A DNA stretch of 64,000 bases. It comes from Pseudomonas asuensis. GTDB lineage: Bacteria > Pseudomonadota > Gammaproteobacteria > Pseudomonadales > Pseudomonadaceae. Position 1 is the stretch's first letter, and each line of letters starts with the position of its first letter. Below the pieces are notes generated by a model. The model made no database searches and was not told the DNA's origin. It worked only from the letters and a program-made list of their open reading frames with translations. This document shows positions 32,579-42,148 of the stretch, one piece after another. Where the stretch lies: the NCBI RefSeq assembly GCF_014646755.1, contig NZ_BMNW01000003.1, positions 513,352 to 577,351 of the forward strand, written 5' to 3'. The position numbers were made by a program, and so were the translations under genes.

Positions 32579-35350
32579 ATGGTTCGGGTTCGAAAATTAG
32601 TGCTAGCAATCGCGGCGGCATCCGCCTTTGCGTCAGGAGCGACGTATGGTCTTGGCCTCGGTGATATTCATTTGAATTCATCGCTGAATCAGCCATTCAA
32701 TGCGGTCATTGACCTCAAGGATGTTCGCGACCTCTCAGCAGAAGAATTGCGTCCCGTTCTGGCTTCCCCTGAAGATTTCAGTAAAGCCGGCGTCGATAGA
32801 AATTATTTTCTGACCGATCTTAAATTTACGCCCGAAGTCCGTGCTGATGGGCGTAGCGTTATCCGCATTACTTCGTCCAGGCCTGTCCGTGAGCCTTACT
32901 TGAACTTCCTTCTGGAAGTGAGCTGGCCGAGCGGGCGTGTGCTTCGTGAGTACACTGTTCTATTAGACCCACCGCTTTACACGCCCCAAACGGCAGCTGC
33001 ACCAGTGGCACCTGTAACAGCGCCAGCGGCACCCATGTCTCCGCGTCCAGCGGCTACCCCCGTACCCTCAAGCACAACGGGTATGCCTGTCACCATGAGC
33101 GGCGAGTATAGGACCAGCCCGAAAGATACGTTATGGGAAGTAGCTGATCGCACTCGCCCTAGCGATAACGTATCTGTACATCAGATGATGCTGGCGATTC
33201 AAGATCGCAATCCAAGTGCTTTCCTGAGCAATAACATCAACCTGATGAAGAGCGGGCAGGTTCTTCGTTTGCCTAACGATGAGCAAATCAGAGTGCGCTC
33301 ACAGCGTCAGGCACTGGAAGAAGTAGCGGCTCAAAATCGTGCTTGGCGTGGTGGTCTTCAGGCGGCAGACGCTGCCAATGTTCCCGGTTCTCCTCGGCAG
33401 ATCGATGCTACCAACAAGCAAGGTCCTGCGAATGAGCCTGTTACAGCGGAGCAGCAGGATAATCTGCGCCTGCTTTCCGGCCAGCAGGGAAAATCAGCTT
33501 CTGGTAGCGATCAGGGAAACAGCGGCACCAATCAGGCTCTAGCTGACAAGCTATCAGTGACGCAGGAAAGCCTAGACTCGACTCGTCGTGAAAACGAAGA
33601 GCTGAAGAGTCGCATGGGCGATCTGCAAAGCCAACTAGACAAATTACAAAAGCTGATGCAGCTCAAAGATGCTCAGCTAGCACAGTTGCAGGCTTCGGCT
33701 GCTAATCAAGGCGCTACACCAGAGCCTGCAGAGGCTCCGGCTCCAGTAATTACTCCGCCAGCTGCAGCTCCAGAGGGCGAGCCTGCTCAACCTGTAGTTG
33801 AGCAGAATATGCCTGAGCAAGTGGATGCTGTGCCTCCCACTATGCCAGAAGATACTGCGCCAGAGGCAACGGGTGATAAGGCCGAACCAGCCGAAGAGCC
33901 GGCTACTCCCTCCGCTGCGCCGGCCATGCCTGCCACTGCGGCCCCGGCTCAGCCTGCTGAATCAGCTGAAGAGCCATCGAGTTTCCTTGATCAGATATTT
34001 GGAAACTCGTTGTGGTTAGGCGTAATTGGCGGTAGTGCGCTGCTGGCCCTGCTTGTTCTTCTTATGGTCATTTCCCGTCGAAATGCCATGCGTGAAGCCG
34101 AGCGTGAAGCGGCGCTGGAGGAAGAACAGTCAATCGGGGCTTATCGTGTCGACCCTGACATCCATGAAAGCAGTCTGGATGGCTTGGATATAAGTGATCT
34201 GTCCGAAAATAATCTGGATCATCAAAATGCTGATGCCAAGCAGGCTTCTGATGCACTAGGTCAAGCCGATATCTATATGGCCTACGGACGCTTCAATCAA
34301 GCTGCTGATGTTCTGCAGAAGGCCAGCGATGAGGAGCCGCATCGTACTGATCTGCGTTTGAAGCTTATGGAAGTGTACGCCGAGATGGGTGACCGTGATG
34401 GTTTCATCCGCCAGGAAGATGAACTGCGCGAGATTGGCGGTTCTCAGACTGAGGTAGAGCAGCTTAAGTCCCGTTACCCAGCAATGGCTGCTGCCGCTGC
34501 GGCAACGGTGCTAGGTGCTGCAGCTCTGGCTGCTGCACATGAGGTCAGTGAGTCTGAGGAGCATCGTCTTGACGAGCCCGCTAGTGCTGAAAAGCTGGAT
34601 GATGATTTCGATCTGAACTTCGATGATTTCAAGCTGGATGAGACCGAAGAGCCGGAAGTAGTGCGTGAGGAGGCAAATACCTTCGATTTCACGGCAGAAG
34701 AGACAACCGCTCAAGCTACCAAGGATGACGACTTTGACTTCAACTTCGATCTTTCAAGTGATTCGGATCGTCCGGTAACTGAACATACGGCCCTGAATGA
34801 TGAGTTCTCGCTTGATTTGAACGATTCGGAGCATAACGCTACGTCTGTCGCTTCTAATGAGCCTGCTGTTCATGCTCCAGAGGATGACTTCAGCCTTGAT
34901 TTGCCTGAGAGCGAAACCAAGTCTTCAGATATAAATGATCTGTCCGATGATTTTGATCTTTCTGTTGATGAGGCTGAGCCAGTAGCTGACCGTGAGGCTG
35001 ATGAAGTAGTGACTCCACAGGAGCATAGCTTCGAGGCTGAGCTTCAGCGTGCCAATGCTGATCTTGAAAACGTCGATTCTGAGGCTCGGGAAGAGGTTGC
35101 GGCTGAAGAGCGCAAAGATGAAAATGTTGCCGACTTTGGCAGTTTCTCTGCTGATAATGGCTCTAGCCTTGATGACGATTTCGACTTCCTCTCCGGTGAA
35201 GATGAGACGGCAACCAAGCTGGATCTGGCGCGTGCCTATATCGATATGGGCGACGCAGATGGAGCAAAAGATATCCTTGATGAGATTTTGGCTGAAGGTA
35301 GTGATGCCCAGCGTAATGAAGCTCGCGAGATGTTGGCCCAGTTGAGTTAA
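32579..35350 (+). CDS. fimV: FimV, polar peptidoglycan-binding hub protein
   Basis: This 923-residue inner-membrane protein organises type IV pili, polar assembly and cAMP signalling in Pseudomonas. Order of parts: a signal sequence and FimV N-terminal domain (LGLGDIHLNSSLNQPFNA and LDPPLY); a LysM-like peptidoglycan-binding domain (about 175-240, TLWEVADRTRPSDNVSVHQM); a coiled coil (320-365); a Pro/Ala linker; one membrane helix near 478-498 (SLWLGVIGGSALLALLVLLM); and a long acidic cytoplasmic part with TPR-type segments (QADIYMAYGRFNQAADVL) and the conserved C-terminal motif TKLDLARAYIDMGDADGAKD. The acidic part has repeated DDFDLNFDDF-like blocks. Confidence 0.96.
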   Translation: MVRVRKLVLAIAAASAFASGATYGLGLGDIHLNSSLNQPFNAVIDLKDVRDLSAEELRPVLASPEDFSKAGVDRNYFLTDLKFTPEVRADGRSVIRITSSRPVREPYLNFLLEVSWPSGRVLREYTVLLDPPLYTPQTAAAPVAPVTAPAAPMSPRPAATPVPSSTTGMPVTMSGEYRTSPKDTLWEVADRTRPSDNVSVHQMMLAIQDRNPSAFLSNNINLMKSGQVLRLPNDEQIRVRSQRQALEEVAAQNRAWRGGLQAADAANVPGSPRQIDATNKQGPANEPVTAEQQDNLRLLSGQQGKSASGSDQGNSGTNQALADKLSVTQESLDSTRRENEELKSRMGDLQSQLDKLQKLMQLKDAQLAQLQASAANQGATPEPAEAPAPVITPPAAAPEGEPAQPVVEQNMPEQVDAVPPTMPEDTAPEATGDKAEPAEEPATPSAAPAMPATAAPAQPAESAEEPSSFLDQIFGNSLWLGVIGGSALLALLVLLMVISRRNAMREAEREAALEEEQSIGAYRVDPDIHESSLDGLDISDLSENNLDHQNADAKQASDALGQADIYMAYGRFNQAADVLQKASDEEPHRTDLRLKLMEVYAEMGDRDGFIRQEDELREIGGSQTEVEQLKSRYPAMAAAAAATVLGAAALAAAHEVSESEEHRLDEPASAEKLDDDFDLNFDDFKLDETEEPEVVREEANTFDFTAEETTAQATKDDDFDFNFDLSSDSDRPVTEHTALNDEFSLDLNDSEHNATSVASNEPAVHAPEDDFSLDLPESETKSSDINDLSDDFDLSVDEAEPVADREADEVVTPQEHSFEAELQRANADLENVDSEAREEVAAEERKDENVADFGSFSADNGSSLDDDFDFLSGEDETATKLDLARAYIDMGDADGAKDILDEILAEGSDAQRNEAREMLAQLS

Positions 35351-35352
35351 GT

Positions 35353-36210
35353 ATGATTGAGAGTGTTAACACAGCGGCAGCCGAGGAGGCTGCCGCTGGC
35401 GTTTCAAGGATAGCCCTTGGCGTAGAATATATGGGAGCGCGTTACCGCGGCTGGCAAAGGCAGCAGGCTGGCGTTTCGTCAGTTCAGGAAACGCTTGAAA
35501 AAGCATTGAGTCGCGTGGCTGCTCAGCCCGTAACGCTTTCCTGTGCAGGCCGTACAGACGCAGCCGTACATGCTAGCGGTCAGGTTGTGCATTTCGACAC
35601 CTGTGTTGACCGTCCGCTTCATGCATGGGTACTGGGGGCAAATGCCAATCTGCCTAAAGACATCAGTGTCACATGGGCCAAACCTATGCCCAGACATTTT
35701 GATGCACGTTTTTCGGCGATTGCACGTCGATATCGCTATGTGATTTACAACGATCCTATTCGTCCGGCGCATTTGGCAGAACAGGTTACCTGGAATCACC
35801 GGCCACTGGATGTCGAGCGAATGCAAAGAGCTGCTTCGGTGCTGGTAGGAACGCACGATTTTACATCGTTTCGTGCACAACAATGCCAGGCCAAGTCACC
35901 CGTTAAAACTGTACATCATTTGCAAGTACAGGTTTTTGGCTGCTTTATTGTTCTCGATATCAGGGCGAGTGCCTTTTTACACCATATGGTACGAAACATA
36001 GCTGGCGTATTGATGACGATTGGGGCTGGCGAACGTTCTGTGGAATGGGCTGCTCAGGTGTTGCATGCACGTGATCGCAAGGCCGGAGGCGTGACAGCTC
36101 ACCCGTATGGACTGTATCTGGTCAGGGTTGAATACCCCGAGGAATTCGACTTGCCCGATCGCTACCTGGGGCCGCATTTTCTGTCAGCCTTGCCTGATAT
36201 AGCGAACTGA
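35353..36210 (+). CDS. truA: tRNA pseudouridine(38-40) synthase
   Basis: This 285-residue enzyme isomerises U38, U39 and U40 in the anticodon arm of tRNAs. The catalytic Asp is in CAGRTDAAVHASGQVVHF. Other TruA signatures are ALGVEYMGARYRGWQRQ, DARFSAIARRYRYVIYN and FLHHMVRNIAGVLM. It starts two bases after the fimV stop, so it is co-transcribed with fimV. About 15 N-terminal residues precede the conserved start of the fold. Confidence 0.96.
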   Translation: MIESVNTAAAEEAAAGVSRIALGVEYMGARYRGWQRQQAGVSSVQETLEKALSRVAAQPVTLSCAGRTDAAVHASGQVVHFDTCVDRPLHAWVLGANANLPKDISVTWAKPMPRHFDARFSAIARRYRYVIYNDPIRPAHLAEQVTWNHRPLDVERMQRAASVLVGTHDFTSFRAQQCQAKSPVKTVHHLQVQVFGCFIVLDIRASAFLHHMVRNIAGVLMTIGAGERSVEWAAQVLHARDRKAGGVTAHPYGLYLVRVEYPEEFDLPDRYLGPHFLSALPDIAN

Positions 36211-36265
36211 CTAAGTTTCTGCCTTCTGATACCATCGTCTGATTTTTCAGTATGGGTGAGAAGAC

Positions 36266-36886
36266 GTGTCAGCGGTCCGCGTGAAAATCTGTGGAATCAC
36301 CTGCGTCGAGGATGCATTGGCTGCCGCTCATGCGGGAGCCGATGCTATCGGGCTCGTCTTTTATCAAAAAAGCCCCCGTTCTGTATCGGTTGCTCAAGCC
36401 AAACGCATCATTTCAGCACTGCCTCCGTTTGTGACAACGGTAGGGCTTTTCGTGGATGCGTCCCGCTGCGAAATTGACGAAACGCTGGATGCTTTGCCGC
36501 TTGATCTACTGCAGTTTCATGGTGACGAGACGGCTGCCGAATGCTCGCGATATCGGCGCCCTTACATGAAAGCCCTAAGGATGAAGCCGGGCGAGGATAT
36601 TGCTGCCCGCTGTCATGAATACGCCAGTGCAAGCGCTATCTTGCTCGACACTTATGTGCAGGGTATTCCGGGGGGGACAGGGCAGGCATTCGATTGGGCT
36701 CAGGTTCCACAGGGGCTATGTAAACCCATTGTGTTGGCAGGAGGATTGGCAGTTGAAAATGTCGCCAATGCTATCGCCAGAGTGCGTCCTTATGCTGTCG
36801 ATGTCAGCGGAGGGGTAGAAGCCTCCAAAGGCATAAAGGATCACGAAAAAGTTCGTGCATTCATTGATGCTGTAAGGCGTGGCTGA
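36266..36886 (+). CDS. trpF: Phosphoribosylanthranilate isomerase
   Basis: This 206-residue TIM-barrel enzyme of tryptophan synthesis performs the Amadori rearrangement of phosphoribosylanthranilate. Signatures are [20 protein letters not shown] with the catalytic Cys, [37 protein letters not shown] with the catalytic Asp, and [19 protein letters not shown]. It is a stand-alone TrpF not fused to TrpC, as in pseudomonads. The start is GTG with GGTGAG upstream. No other trp gene is present here. A 278-base gap follows. Confidence 0.96.
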   Translation: MSAVRVKICGITCVEDALAAAHAGADAIGLVFYQKSPRSVSVAQAKRIISALPPFVTTVGLFVDASRCEIDETLDALPLDLLQFHGDETAAECSRYRRPYMKALRMKPGEDIAARCHEYASASAILLDTYVQGIPGGTGQAFDWAQVPQGLCKPIVLAGGLAVENVANAIARVRPYAVDVSGGVEASKGIKDHEKVRAFIDAVRRG

Positions 36887-37164
36887 TGTTGAGGCGGCTA
36901 CGTGAGACCATGTGACGACAACCGGACTAGGACCGTCAACAGGCTAGATTAGGCCCGAACTCAGTTTGGGTCATCATTGATTTTCTACCCAATGATTAAG
37001 GGTAGGGGTTAGGTTGGGCTAATCCGTTAGGGTAGAGCCTGGGTGGGTCGTTGAGTTAAGCATGTTGCTTAATCTCCGCCTGCCATTAATTCATAATTCG
37101 CTCAGGGATTGTGTTTCGAGCTAAAGCTCGATACATGCGAGCCCATGCAAGTGGAGAGTAATGC
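36887..37164 (+). other. Intergenic stretch between trpF and accD
   Basis: This 278-base gap has no credible coding frame. It contains several GGGTAGGG/GGGTTAGG-like G-rich runs (about 36999-37050) and short imperfect inverted repeats, but no clear promoter or terminator. The accD promoter must lie here unless transcription reads through from trpF. Confidence 0.5.
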
Positions 37165-38034
37165 ATGAGCAATTGGCTGGTAGATAAACTGATTCCTTCG
37201 ATCATGCGTTCCGAAGTGAAACGCAGTTCTGTACCTGAAGGGCTTTGGCATAAGTGTCCTTCTTGCGAGTCGGTGCTTTACCGCCCGGAGCTGGAAAAGA
37301 ACCTTGATGTCTGCATGAAATGTGGTCATCACATGCGTATCAATGCCCGCCGTCGTCTGGATATCTTTTTGGATGCCGAGGGTCGCGAAGAGTTGGGTGC
37401 TGAGCTTGAGCCTGTTGATCGCCTCAAGTTTCGAGATAGCAAGAAATATAAAGATCGCCTGGTAGCCGCTCAAAAAGAGACGGGTGAAAAGGATGCTCTG
37501 ATTGCCATGACGGGTTCGCTGATGGGTATGCCCGTTGCAGTCTGTGCATTTGAGTTCTCATTCATGGGTGGCTCCATGGGCGCTGTGGTAGGTGAGCGCT
37601 TTGTACGTGCAGCCAATGCGGCGCTTGAGCAGCGCTGTCCGCTCATTTGCTTCTCGGCATCGGGTGGTGCTCGCATGCAAGAAGCCTTGATTTCTCTAAT
37701 GCAGATGGCCAAAACCTCCGCCGTATTGGCGCACCTGCGTGAGGAAGGTATTCCGTTCATTTCTGTATTAACAGACCCTGTTTATGGCGGTGTTTCGGCT
37801 AGTTTGGCCATGCTGGGTGATGTGATTGTTGCTGAGCCCAAGGCGCTTATTGGCTTCGCAGGCCCTCGGGTTATTGAACAGACGGTACGCGAAAAGCTTC
37901 CAGAAGGTTTCCAGCGTAGTGAGTTCCTGCTTGAGCATGGTGCGGTAGATATCATTGTGCCGCGTGCAGAGCTGCGCACTCGTCTTGCCAAGTTACTGGC
38001 TACCCTACAAAACGTTCCTAGCCCGGCAGCCTGA
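37165..38034 (+). CDS. accD: Acetyl-CoA carboxylase carboxyltransferase, beta subunit
   Basis: This 289-residue subunit pairs with AccA to carboxylate acetyl-CoA to malonyl-CoA, the first step of fatty acid synthesis. The N-terminal zinc ribbon has CPSC and CMKC pairs ([16 protein letters not shown] and [14 protein letters not shown]). The crotonase-fold core shows [38 protein letters not shown] and [23 protein letters not shown] precedes the ATG. Its stop overlaps the folC start (TGATG), the classic accD-folC arrangement. Confidence 0.98.
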   Translation: MSNWLVDKLIPSIMRSEVKRSSVPEGLWHKCPSCESVLYRPELEKNLDVCMKCGHHMRINARRRLDIFLDAEGREELGAELEPVDRLKFRDSKKYKDRLVAAQKETGEKDALIAMTGSLMGMPVAVCAFEFSFMGGSMGAVVGERFVRAANAALEQRCPLICFSASGGARMQEALISLMQMAKTSAVLAHLREEGIPFISVLTDPVYGGVSASLAMLGDVIVAEPKALIGFAGPRVIEQTVREKLPEGFQRSEFLLEHGAVDIIVPRAELRTRLAKLLATLQNVPSPAA

Positions 38035-39320
38035 TGAATAACAAGTCCCTGGCCGATTGGCTGAGTTACCTGGAACAATTGCATCCTACTGCCATTGATA
38101 TGGGGTTGGACCGCTCACGCAAGGTGGCTCAGGCGCTTGCGCTGGGGCGCTTGGCCCCCCGCGTCGTTACTGTGACGGGGACAAATGGTAAGGGATCAAC
38201 CTGTGCGTTCCTGGCTCGATTGTTAGGTGCGTCAGGGTTGCGCGTTGGTGTTTACAGCTCGCCTCACTTACTGCGCTATAACGAGCGTGTTTCCATTGAT
38301 GGGCAAGAGGTTGATGACCAGGCGTTGTGTGAGGCGTTTGCTGCCGTTGAGGCTGCGCGTGGAGAGACCTCACTAACGTATTTCGAGATGGGCACGCTTG
38401 CGGCCTTTTGGTTGTTTGCGCGTGCCAGGCTTGATGTGGTCGTTTTGGAAGTTGGTCTTGGTGGTCGTCTGGATGCGGTTAACCTGATCGATGCCGATCT
38501 TGCTCTTGTAACGAGTATCGGCCTGGATCATGCGGAGTGGCTGGGGAATACTCGAGAAAGCGTAGCGTTTGAAAAAGCAGGTATTTTCCGTCCAGGAAAG
38601 CCTGCCTTATGCGGTGATCTTGATCCGCCGGCTCCGTTGTTTGAGCAGGCTAGCCGCTTAGGTACTCCATTGTTGTGCCGGGGTAAGGACTTCGATCTCC
38701 TCATGGAGCCAAACAGCTGGTTTTGGAAGGGTATCGCCGCCAATGGTGATGTTTTGACATTGCCAGGTATTCCGTTCCTGGACCTCCCTATGGAAAACGC
38801 TGCGCTGGCTCTGCAGGCGTATGCGCTGCTCGATATCGAATGGGTGCCCGAGAAGATAGTCCAGGCACTTGTTGACACGCATGTAACGGGGCGGCTAGAT
38901 CGCCGTCCAGTACGTGTTGGTCACAAGCAGGTGCACTTGCTACTGGATGTAGGCCATAACCCTCATGCGGTGGAATATCTGGCCAGGCGATTGTCGGTGC
39001 GTCCGCCCAGAGGGCGGCGATTGGCTGTGTTTGGTTTGCTTTCCGATAAGGATCTGCAGGGAGTTATTGCGCCGCTGCTTCCACTGGTTAGCGAGTGGTT
39101 TGTGGCTGAACTACCAACGCCTAGAAGCCGTGCTGCGCAAGAGTTGGCTGTAGAGCTGCATAACCAAGGGCAGACCGTACAGTGTTGCGACAATATCATG
39201 GGTGCATTGAGCGCAGCGGTTGAAAGTGCTACAGAGGACGATGAAATCGTGGTGCTGGGGTCTTTCTACAGTGTGGCAGAGGCGCTAGGCTGGTTGCACA
39301 GTCACGCAGGAGGAAAATAA
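38034..39320 (+). CDS. folC: Folylpolyglutamate / dihydrofolate synthase
   Basis: This 428-residue Mur-ligase-like enzyme adds glutamate to dihydropteroate and to folates. The P-loop is VTVTGTNGKGSTCAFLARLL. SSPHLLRYNERVSIDG is the folate-loop signature, and FEMGTLAAFWLF, LEVGLGGRLDAVNLID and LLDVGHNPHAVEYLARRL follow. It is translationally coupled to accD by a one-base overlap and precedes dedD by three bases. Confidence 0.96.
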   Translation: MNNKSLADWLSYLEQLHPTAIDMGLDRSRKVAQALALGRLAPRVVTVTGTNGKGSTCAFLARLLGASGLRVGVYSSPHLLRYNERVSIDGQEVDDQALCEAFAAVEAARGETSLTYFEMGTLAAFWLFARARLDVVVLEVGLGGRLDAVNLIDADLALVTSIGLDHAEWLGNTRESVAFEKAGIFRPGKPALCGDLDPPAPLFEQASRLGTPLLCRGKDFDLLMEPNSWFWKGIAANGDVLTLPGIPFLDLPMENAALALQAYALLDIEWVPEKIVQALVDTHVTGRLDRRPVRVGHKQVHLLLDVGHNPHAVEYLARRLSVRPPRGRRLAVFGLLSDKDLQGVIAPLLPLVSEWFVAELPTPRSRAAQELAVELHNQGQTVQCCDNIMGALSAAVESATEDDEIVVLGSFYSVAEALGWLHSHAGGK

Positions 39321-39323
39321 GGA

Positions 39324-39983
39324 ATGGATCGAGTGCTCAAGCAGCGTATCGTTGGGGCATTGGTGCTACTTGCTCTGGCCATTGTATTCATACCAATGCT
39401 TTTTACTCGCCAGGATGAAGCTCGCCAGGTTGTTGTCGAGCCTGCACCTCAGCCCCAGACTCCAGCTATGCCGGAGGTTGCTGTAAAGCCGGTAGAAACA
39501 CCAGAGGTCATACCTGATAAAGCTGAGAGTGCTTCTTCGCTACCCAGCGCGCCTATAACGGCCGTGCCGGAGATATCCAATTCAGATGCGCCTGTTGCTC
39601 AGGCCTCACAGCCATCTGCTCCTGCCTCTCAATCCAATACGCCAGCTGTAGCACAGGCACCACAGGCCAAACCTGCTCCAGCGACACCACCTGCGCAGCC
39701 AGCTCCAGCCGCTCAGCCAGAAAAGCGTTTGGATACTAATGATTTACCTGTCAGTTGGTCAGTGCAGTTAGCCAGTCTTTCCAACAAGGCCCGCGCAAAC
39801 GAGCTGCAAAATACGCTGCGTAGCCAGGGCTACAATGCCTATGTGCGTAGCGTCGACGGGATGAATCGTGTATTTGTAGGTCCTGTGGTTGATCGAGGAG
39901 AGGCCGACCGTTTGCGCGATCAATTAAGTCGCCAGCAGAAGGTAAATGGCTTTGTAGTGCGTTTCCAGCCGGAACGCGGTTAA
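39324..39983 (+). CDS. dedD: DedD, SPOR-domain cell-division protein
   Basis: This 219-residue inner-membrane protein is recruited to the septum by binding denuded peptidoglycan. It has a short cytoplasmic N-terminus (MDRVLKQRIVGA), one membrane helix (about 9-27, LVLLALAIVFIPMLF), a Pro/Ala/Gln-rich periplasmic linker (35-135) and a C-terminal SPOR domain (about 145-219: WSVQLASLSNKARANELQNT and YVRSVDGMNRVFVGP). It is the third gene of accD-folC-dedD. A terminator follows nine bases after the stop. Confidence 0.95.
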   Translation: MDRVLKQRIVGALVLLALAIVFIPMLFTRQDEARQVVVEPAPQPQTPAMPEVAVKPVETPEVIPDKAESASSLPSAPITAVPEISNSDAPVAQASQPSAPASQSNTPAVAQAPQAKPAPATPPAQPAPAAQPEKRLDTNDLPVSWSVQLASLSNKARANELQNTLRSQGYNAYVRSVDGMNRVFVGPVVDRGEADRLRDQLSRQQKVNGFVVRFQPERG

Positions 39984-39991
39984 CCAAATCG

Positions 39992-40023
39992 AAAGGCTCT
40001 GCTAATATGCAGGGCCTTTTTTA
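39992..40023 (+). terminator. Terminator between dedD and cvpA
   Basis: Arms AAAGGCTCTGC (39992-40002) and GCAGGGCCTTT (40009-40019), pairing fully with one G-T wobble, followed by a T-run. It ends only about 15 bases before the cvpA start, which leaves almost no room for a separate promoter. Confidence 0.88.
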
Positions 40024-40038
40024 GTTGTGGGTCTCACC

Positions 40039-40578
40039 GTGGGCTTCACTTGGGCGGATTGGGCGATCGTAGGCGTTATCGCCATTTCCAGTTTGATTAG
40101 CTTGAAGCGTGGCTTTGTAAAGGAAGCACTTTCATTGCTGACATGGATAGTGGCAGGTGCTATTGCATGGCTGTTCGGCGGTGCGCTATCTCAATATTTC
40201 AATGACTATATCCAGATTCCTTCAGGGCGTATCATTGCTGCGTGCGCGTTGTTGTTCATTGCTACGTTGATGGTAGGGGCTCTGGTCAATTTCCTTCTGG
40301 GAGAGTTGATCCGGGTTACCGGACTATCAGGTACTGACCGTTTTCTTGGAATGGCTTTCGGAGCCGCGCGTGGCGGTCTGCTGATCGTCGTACTGGTAGG
40401 GCTTCTGAGCCTTGCTCCGGTACAGCAGGATCCCTGGTGGCAGCAGTCTGTATTACTGCCCCATTTTCTTTTGGTAGCTGACTGGTCTAAGAACTTCATG
40501 TTGGGGTTCGCAGGAAACTGGATGACTCAGGCAGCCGTACCACACACGCTTAATGGGCTGGGTGGCATTACCAAATAA
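40039..40578 (+). CDS. cvpA: CvpA family membrane protein
   Basis: This 179-residue inner-membrane protein has about four membrane helices and the CvpA signatures [35 protein letters not shown] and [19 protein letters not shown]. In E. coli CvpA is needed for colicin V export and bile tolerance; its molecular task is unclear. The GTG at 40039 was chosen because it yields MGFTWADW, matching the known Pseudomonas N-terminus. A GTG at 40027 is also possible. Neither has a strong ribosome site. purF follows after 53 bases, the conserved pairing. Confidence 0.9.
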   Translation: MGFTWADWAIVGVIAISSLISLKRGFVKEALSLLTWIVAGAIAWLFGGALSQYFNDYIQIPSGRIIAACALLFIATLMVGALVNFLLGELIRVTGLSGTDRFLGMAFGAARGGLLIVVLVGLLSLAPVQQDPWWQQSVLLPHFLLVADWSKNFMLGFAGNWMTQAAVPHTLNGLGGITK

Positions 40579-40631
40579 ACGATGCGTTGACGCATCCAAT
40601 CGAACTAGTCTTAACAGTGGGGTTCCGTCAC

Positions 40632-42137
40632 ATGTGTGGCATCGTTGGCATTGTGGGCAAATCAAACGTCAACCAGGCGTTATATGACGCGCTCACCGTC
40701 CTACAACATCGTGGCCAGGATGCAGCTGGCATAGTGACCAGTCTGGACGGAAAGCTGTACCTGCGTAAGGACAACGGACTGGTTCGGGATGTGTTTCAGC
40801 AGCGGCATATGCAGCGCCTGGTTGGAAACATCGGTATTGGCCACGTTCGTTATCCAACCGCCGGCAGCTCATCTTCCGCTGAGGCGCAGCCGTTTTACGT
40901 AAACTCACCTTACGGTATTACGTTAGCCCATAACGGCAACTTGACCAATGTGACGCAACTTTCTCAAGAAATTTATGAGTCAGATCTGCGCCATGTAAAT
41001 ACCAACTCTGACTCGGAAGTGCTGCTCAACGTTTTTGCGCATGAGCTGGCTGTGCGTAACAAATTGCAGCCTACGGAGGATGACGTATTTGCGGCCGTCT
41101 CCGGTGTACACGAACGCTGCCGGGGTGGATATGCCGTCATTGCCATGATTACCGGTTATGGCATGGTCGGTTTCCGCGATCCTAACGCTATTCGCCCTAT
41201 TGTATTCGGCCAGCGTCATACCGAAAAAGGCGTCGAGTACATGGTCGCCTCGGAAAGCGTATCGCTAGACGTCTTGGGCTTTACCCTCATTCGTGACCTT
41301 GCCCCGGGCGAGGCGGTTTACATCACCGAAGACGGTCGCTTGTTTACTCGCCAGTGCGCGGCGAACCCCAAGTATGCGCCATGCATTTTCGAGCACGTCT
41401 ACCTGGCTCGCCCGGACTCCATCATCGACGGCATTTCTGTTTACAAGGCGCGGCTGCGCATGGGTGAAAAGCTTGCCGAGAAGATTCAGCGGGAGCGTCC
41501 AGATCATGGTATTGATGTAGTCATCCCGATTCCGGATACCAGTCGTACAGCCGCACTTGAGTTGGCGAATCATTTAGGCGTCAAGTTCCGCGAGGGCTTC
41601 GTCAAGAATCGCTATATTGGGCGCACGTTCATCATGCCAGGCCAGGCAGCGCGGAAGAAATCAGTCCGCCAGAAGCTAAATGCCATTGAGCTGGAGTTTC
41701 GTGGCAAGAATGTCATGTTGGTTGATGATTCCATTGTTCGGGGTACGACCTGCAAGCAAATCATTCAGATGGCCCGTGAAGCTGGCGCAAAGAATGTGTA
41801 TTTCTGCTCTGCAGCACCTGCGGTGCGGTACCCCAATGTCTATGGCATCGATATGCCAAGCGTCCATGAACTGATTGCACACGGTCGCTCCACGGAGGAC
41901 GTTGCCCGGTTGATTGGTACGGACTGGCTTATCTATCAGGATCTCAATGATCTGGTTGATGCGGTGCGTGGGGGGAATCCGAGTATCGAAAACTTCGACT
42001 GCGCAGTATTTGATGGTCAGTACATCACCGGTGATGTTGATGAAGCCTACCTGCTCAATATTGAGCAGGCTCGTAATGATGCAGCTAAAACTACAGCGCA
42101 TACGGTAAACGCTATCATCGACCTATATAACGACTGA
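40632..42137 (+). CDS. purF: Amidophosphoribosyltransferase
   Basis: This 501-residue enzyme starts purine synthesis by making phosphoribosylamine from PRPP and glutamine. After Met removal, Cys in [20 protein letters not shown] is the glutaminase nucleophile. The N-terminal Ntn domain also has [13 protein letters not shown] and [12 protein letters not shown]. The C-terminal PRTase domain has the PRPP loop [17 protein letters not shown]. The ATG at 40632 is required to place Cys at position 2. metZ follows after 11 bases. Confidence 0.98.
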   Translation: MCGIVGIVGKSNVNQALYDALTVLQHRGQDAAGIVTSLDGKLYLRKDNGLVRDVFQQRHMQRLVGNIGIGHVRYPTAGSSSSAEAQPFYVNSPYGITLAHNGNLTNVTQLSQEIYESDLRHVNTNSDSEVLLNVFAHELAVRNKLQPTEDDVFAAVSGVHERCRGGYAVIAMITGYGMVGFRDPNAIRPIVFGQRHTEKGVEYMVASESVSLDVLGFTLIRDLAPGEAVYITEDGRLFTRQCAANPKYAPCIFEHVYLARPDSIIDGISVYKARLRMGEKLAEKIQRERPDHGIDVVIPIPDTSRTAALELANHLGVKFREGFVKNRYIGRTFIMPGQAARKKSVRQKLNAIELEFRGKNVMLVDDSIVRGTTCKQIIQMAREAGAKNVYFCSAAPAVRYPNVYGIDMPSVHELIAHGRSTEDVARLIGTDWLIYQDLNDLVDAVRGGNPSIENFDCAVFDGQYITGDVDEAYLLNIEQARNDAAKTTAHTVNAIIDLYND

Positions 42138-42148
42138 GGAGCTTTTAC

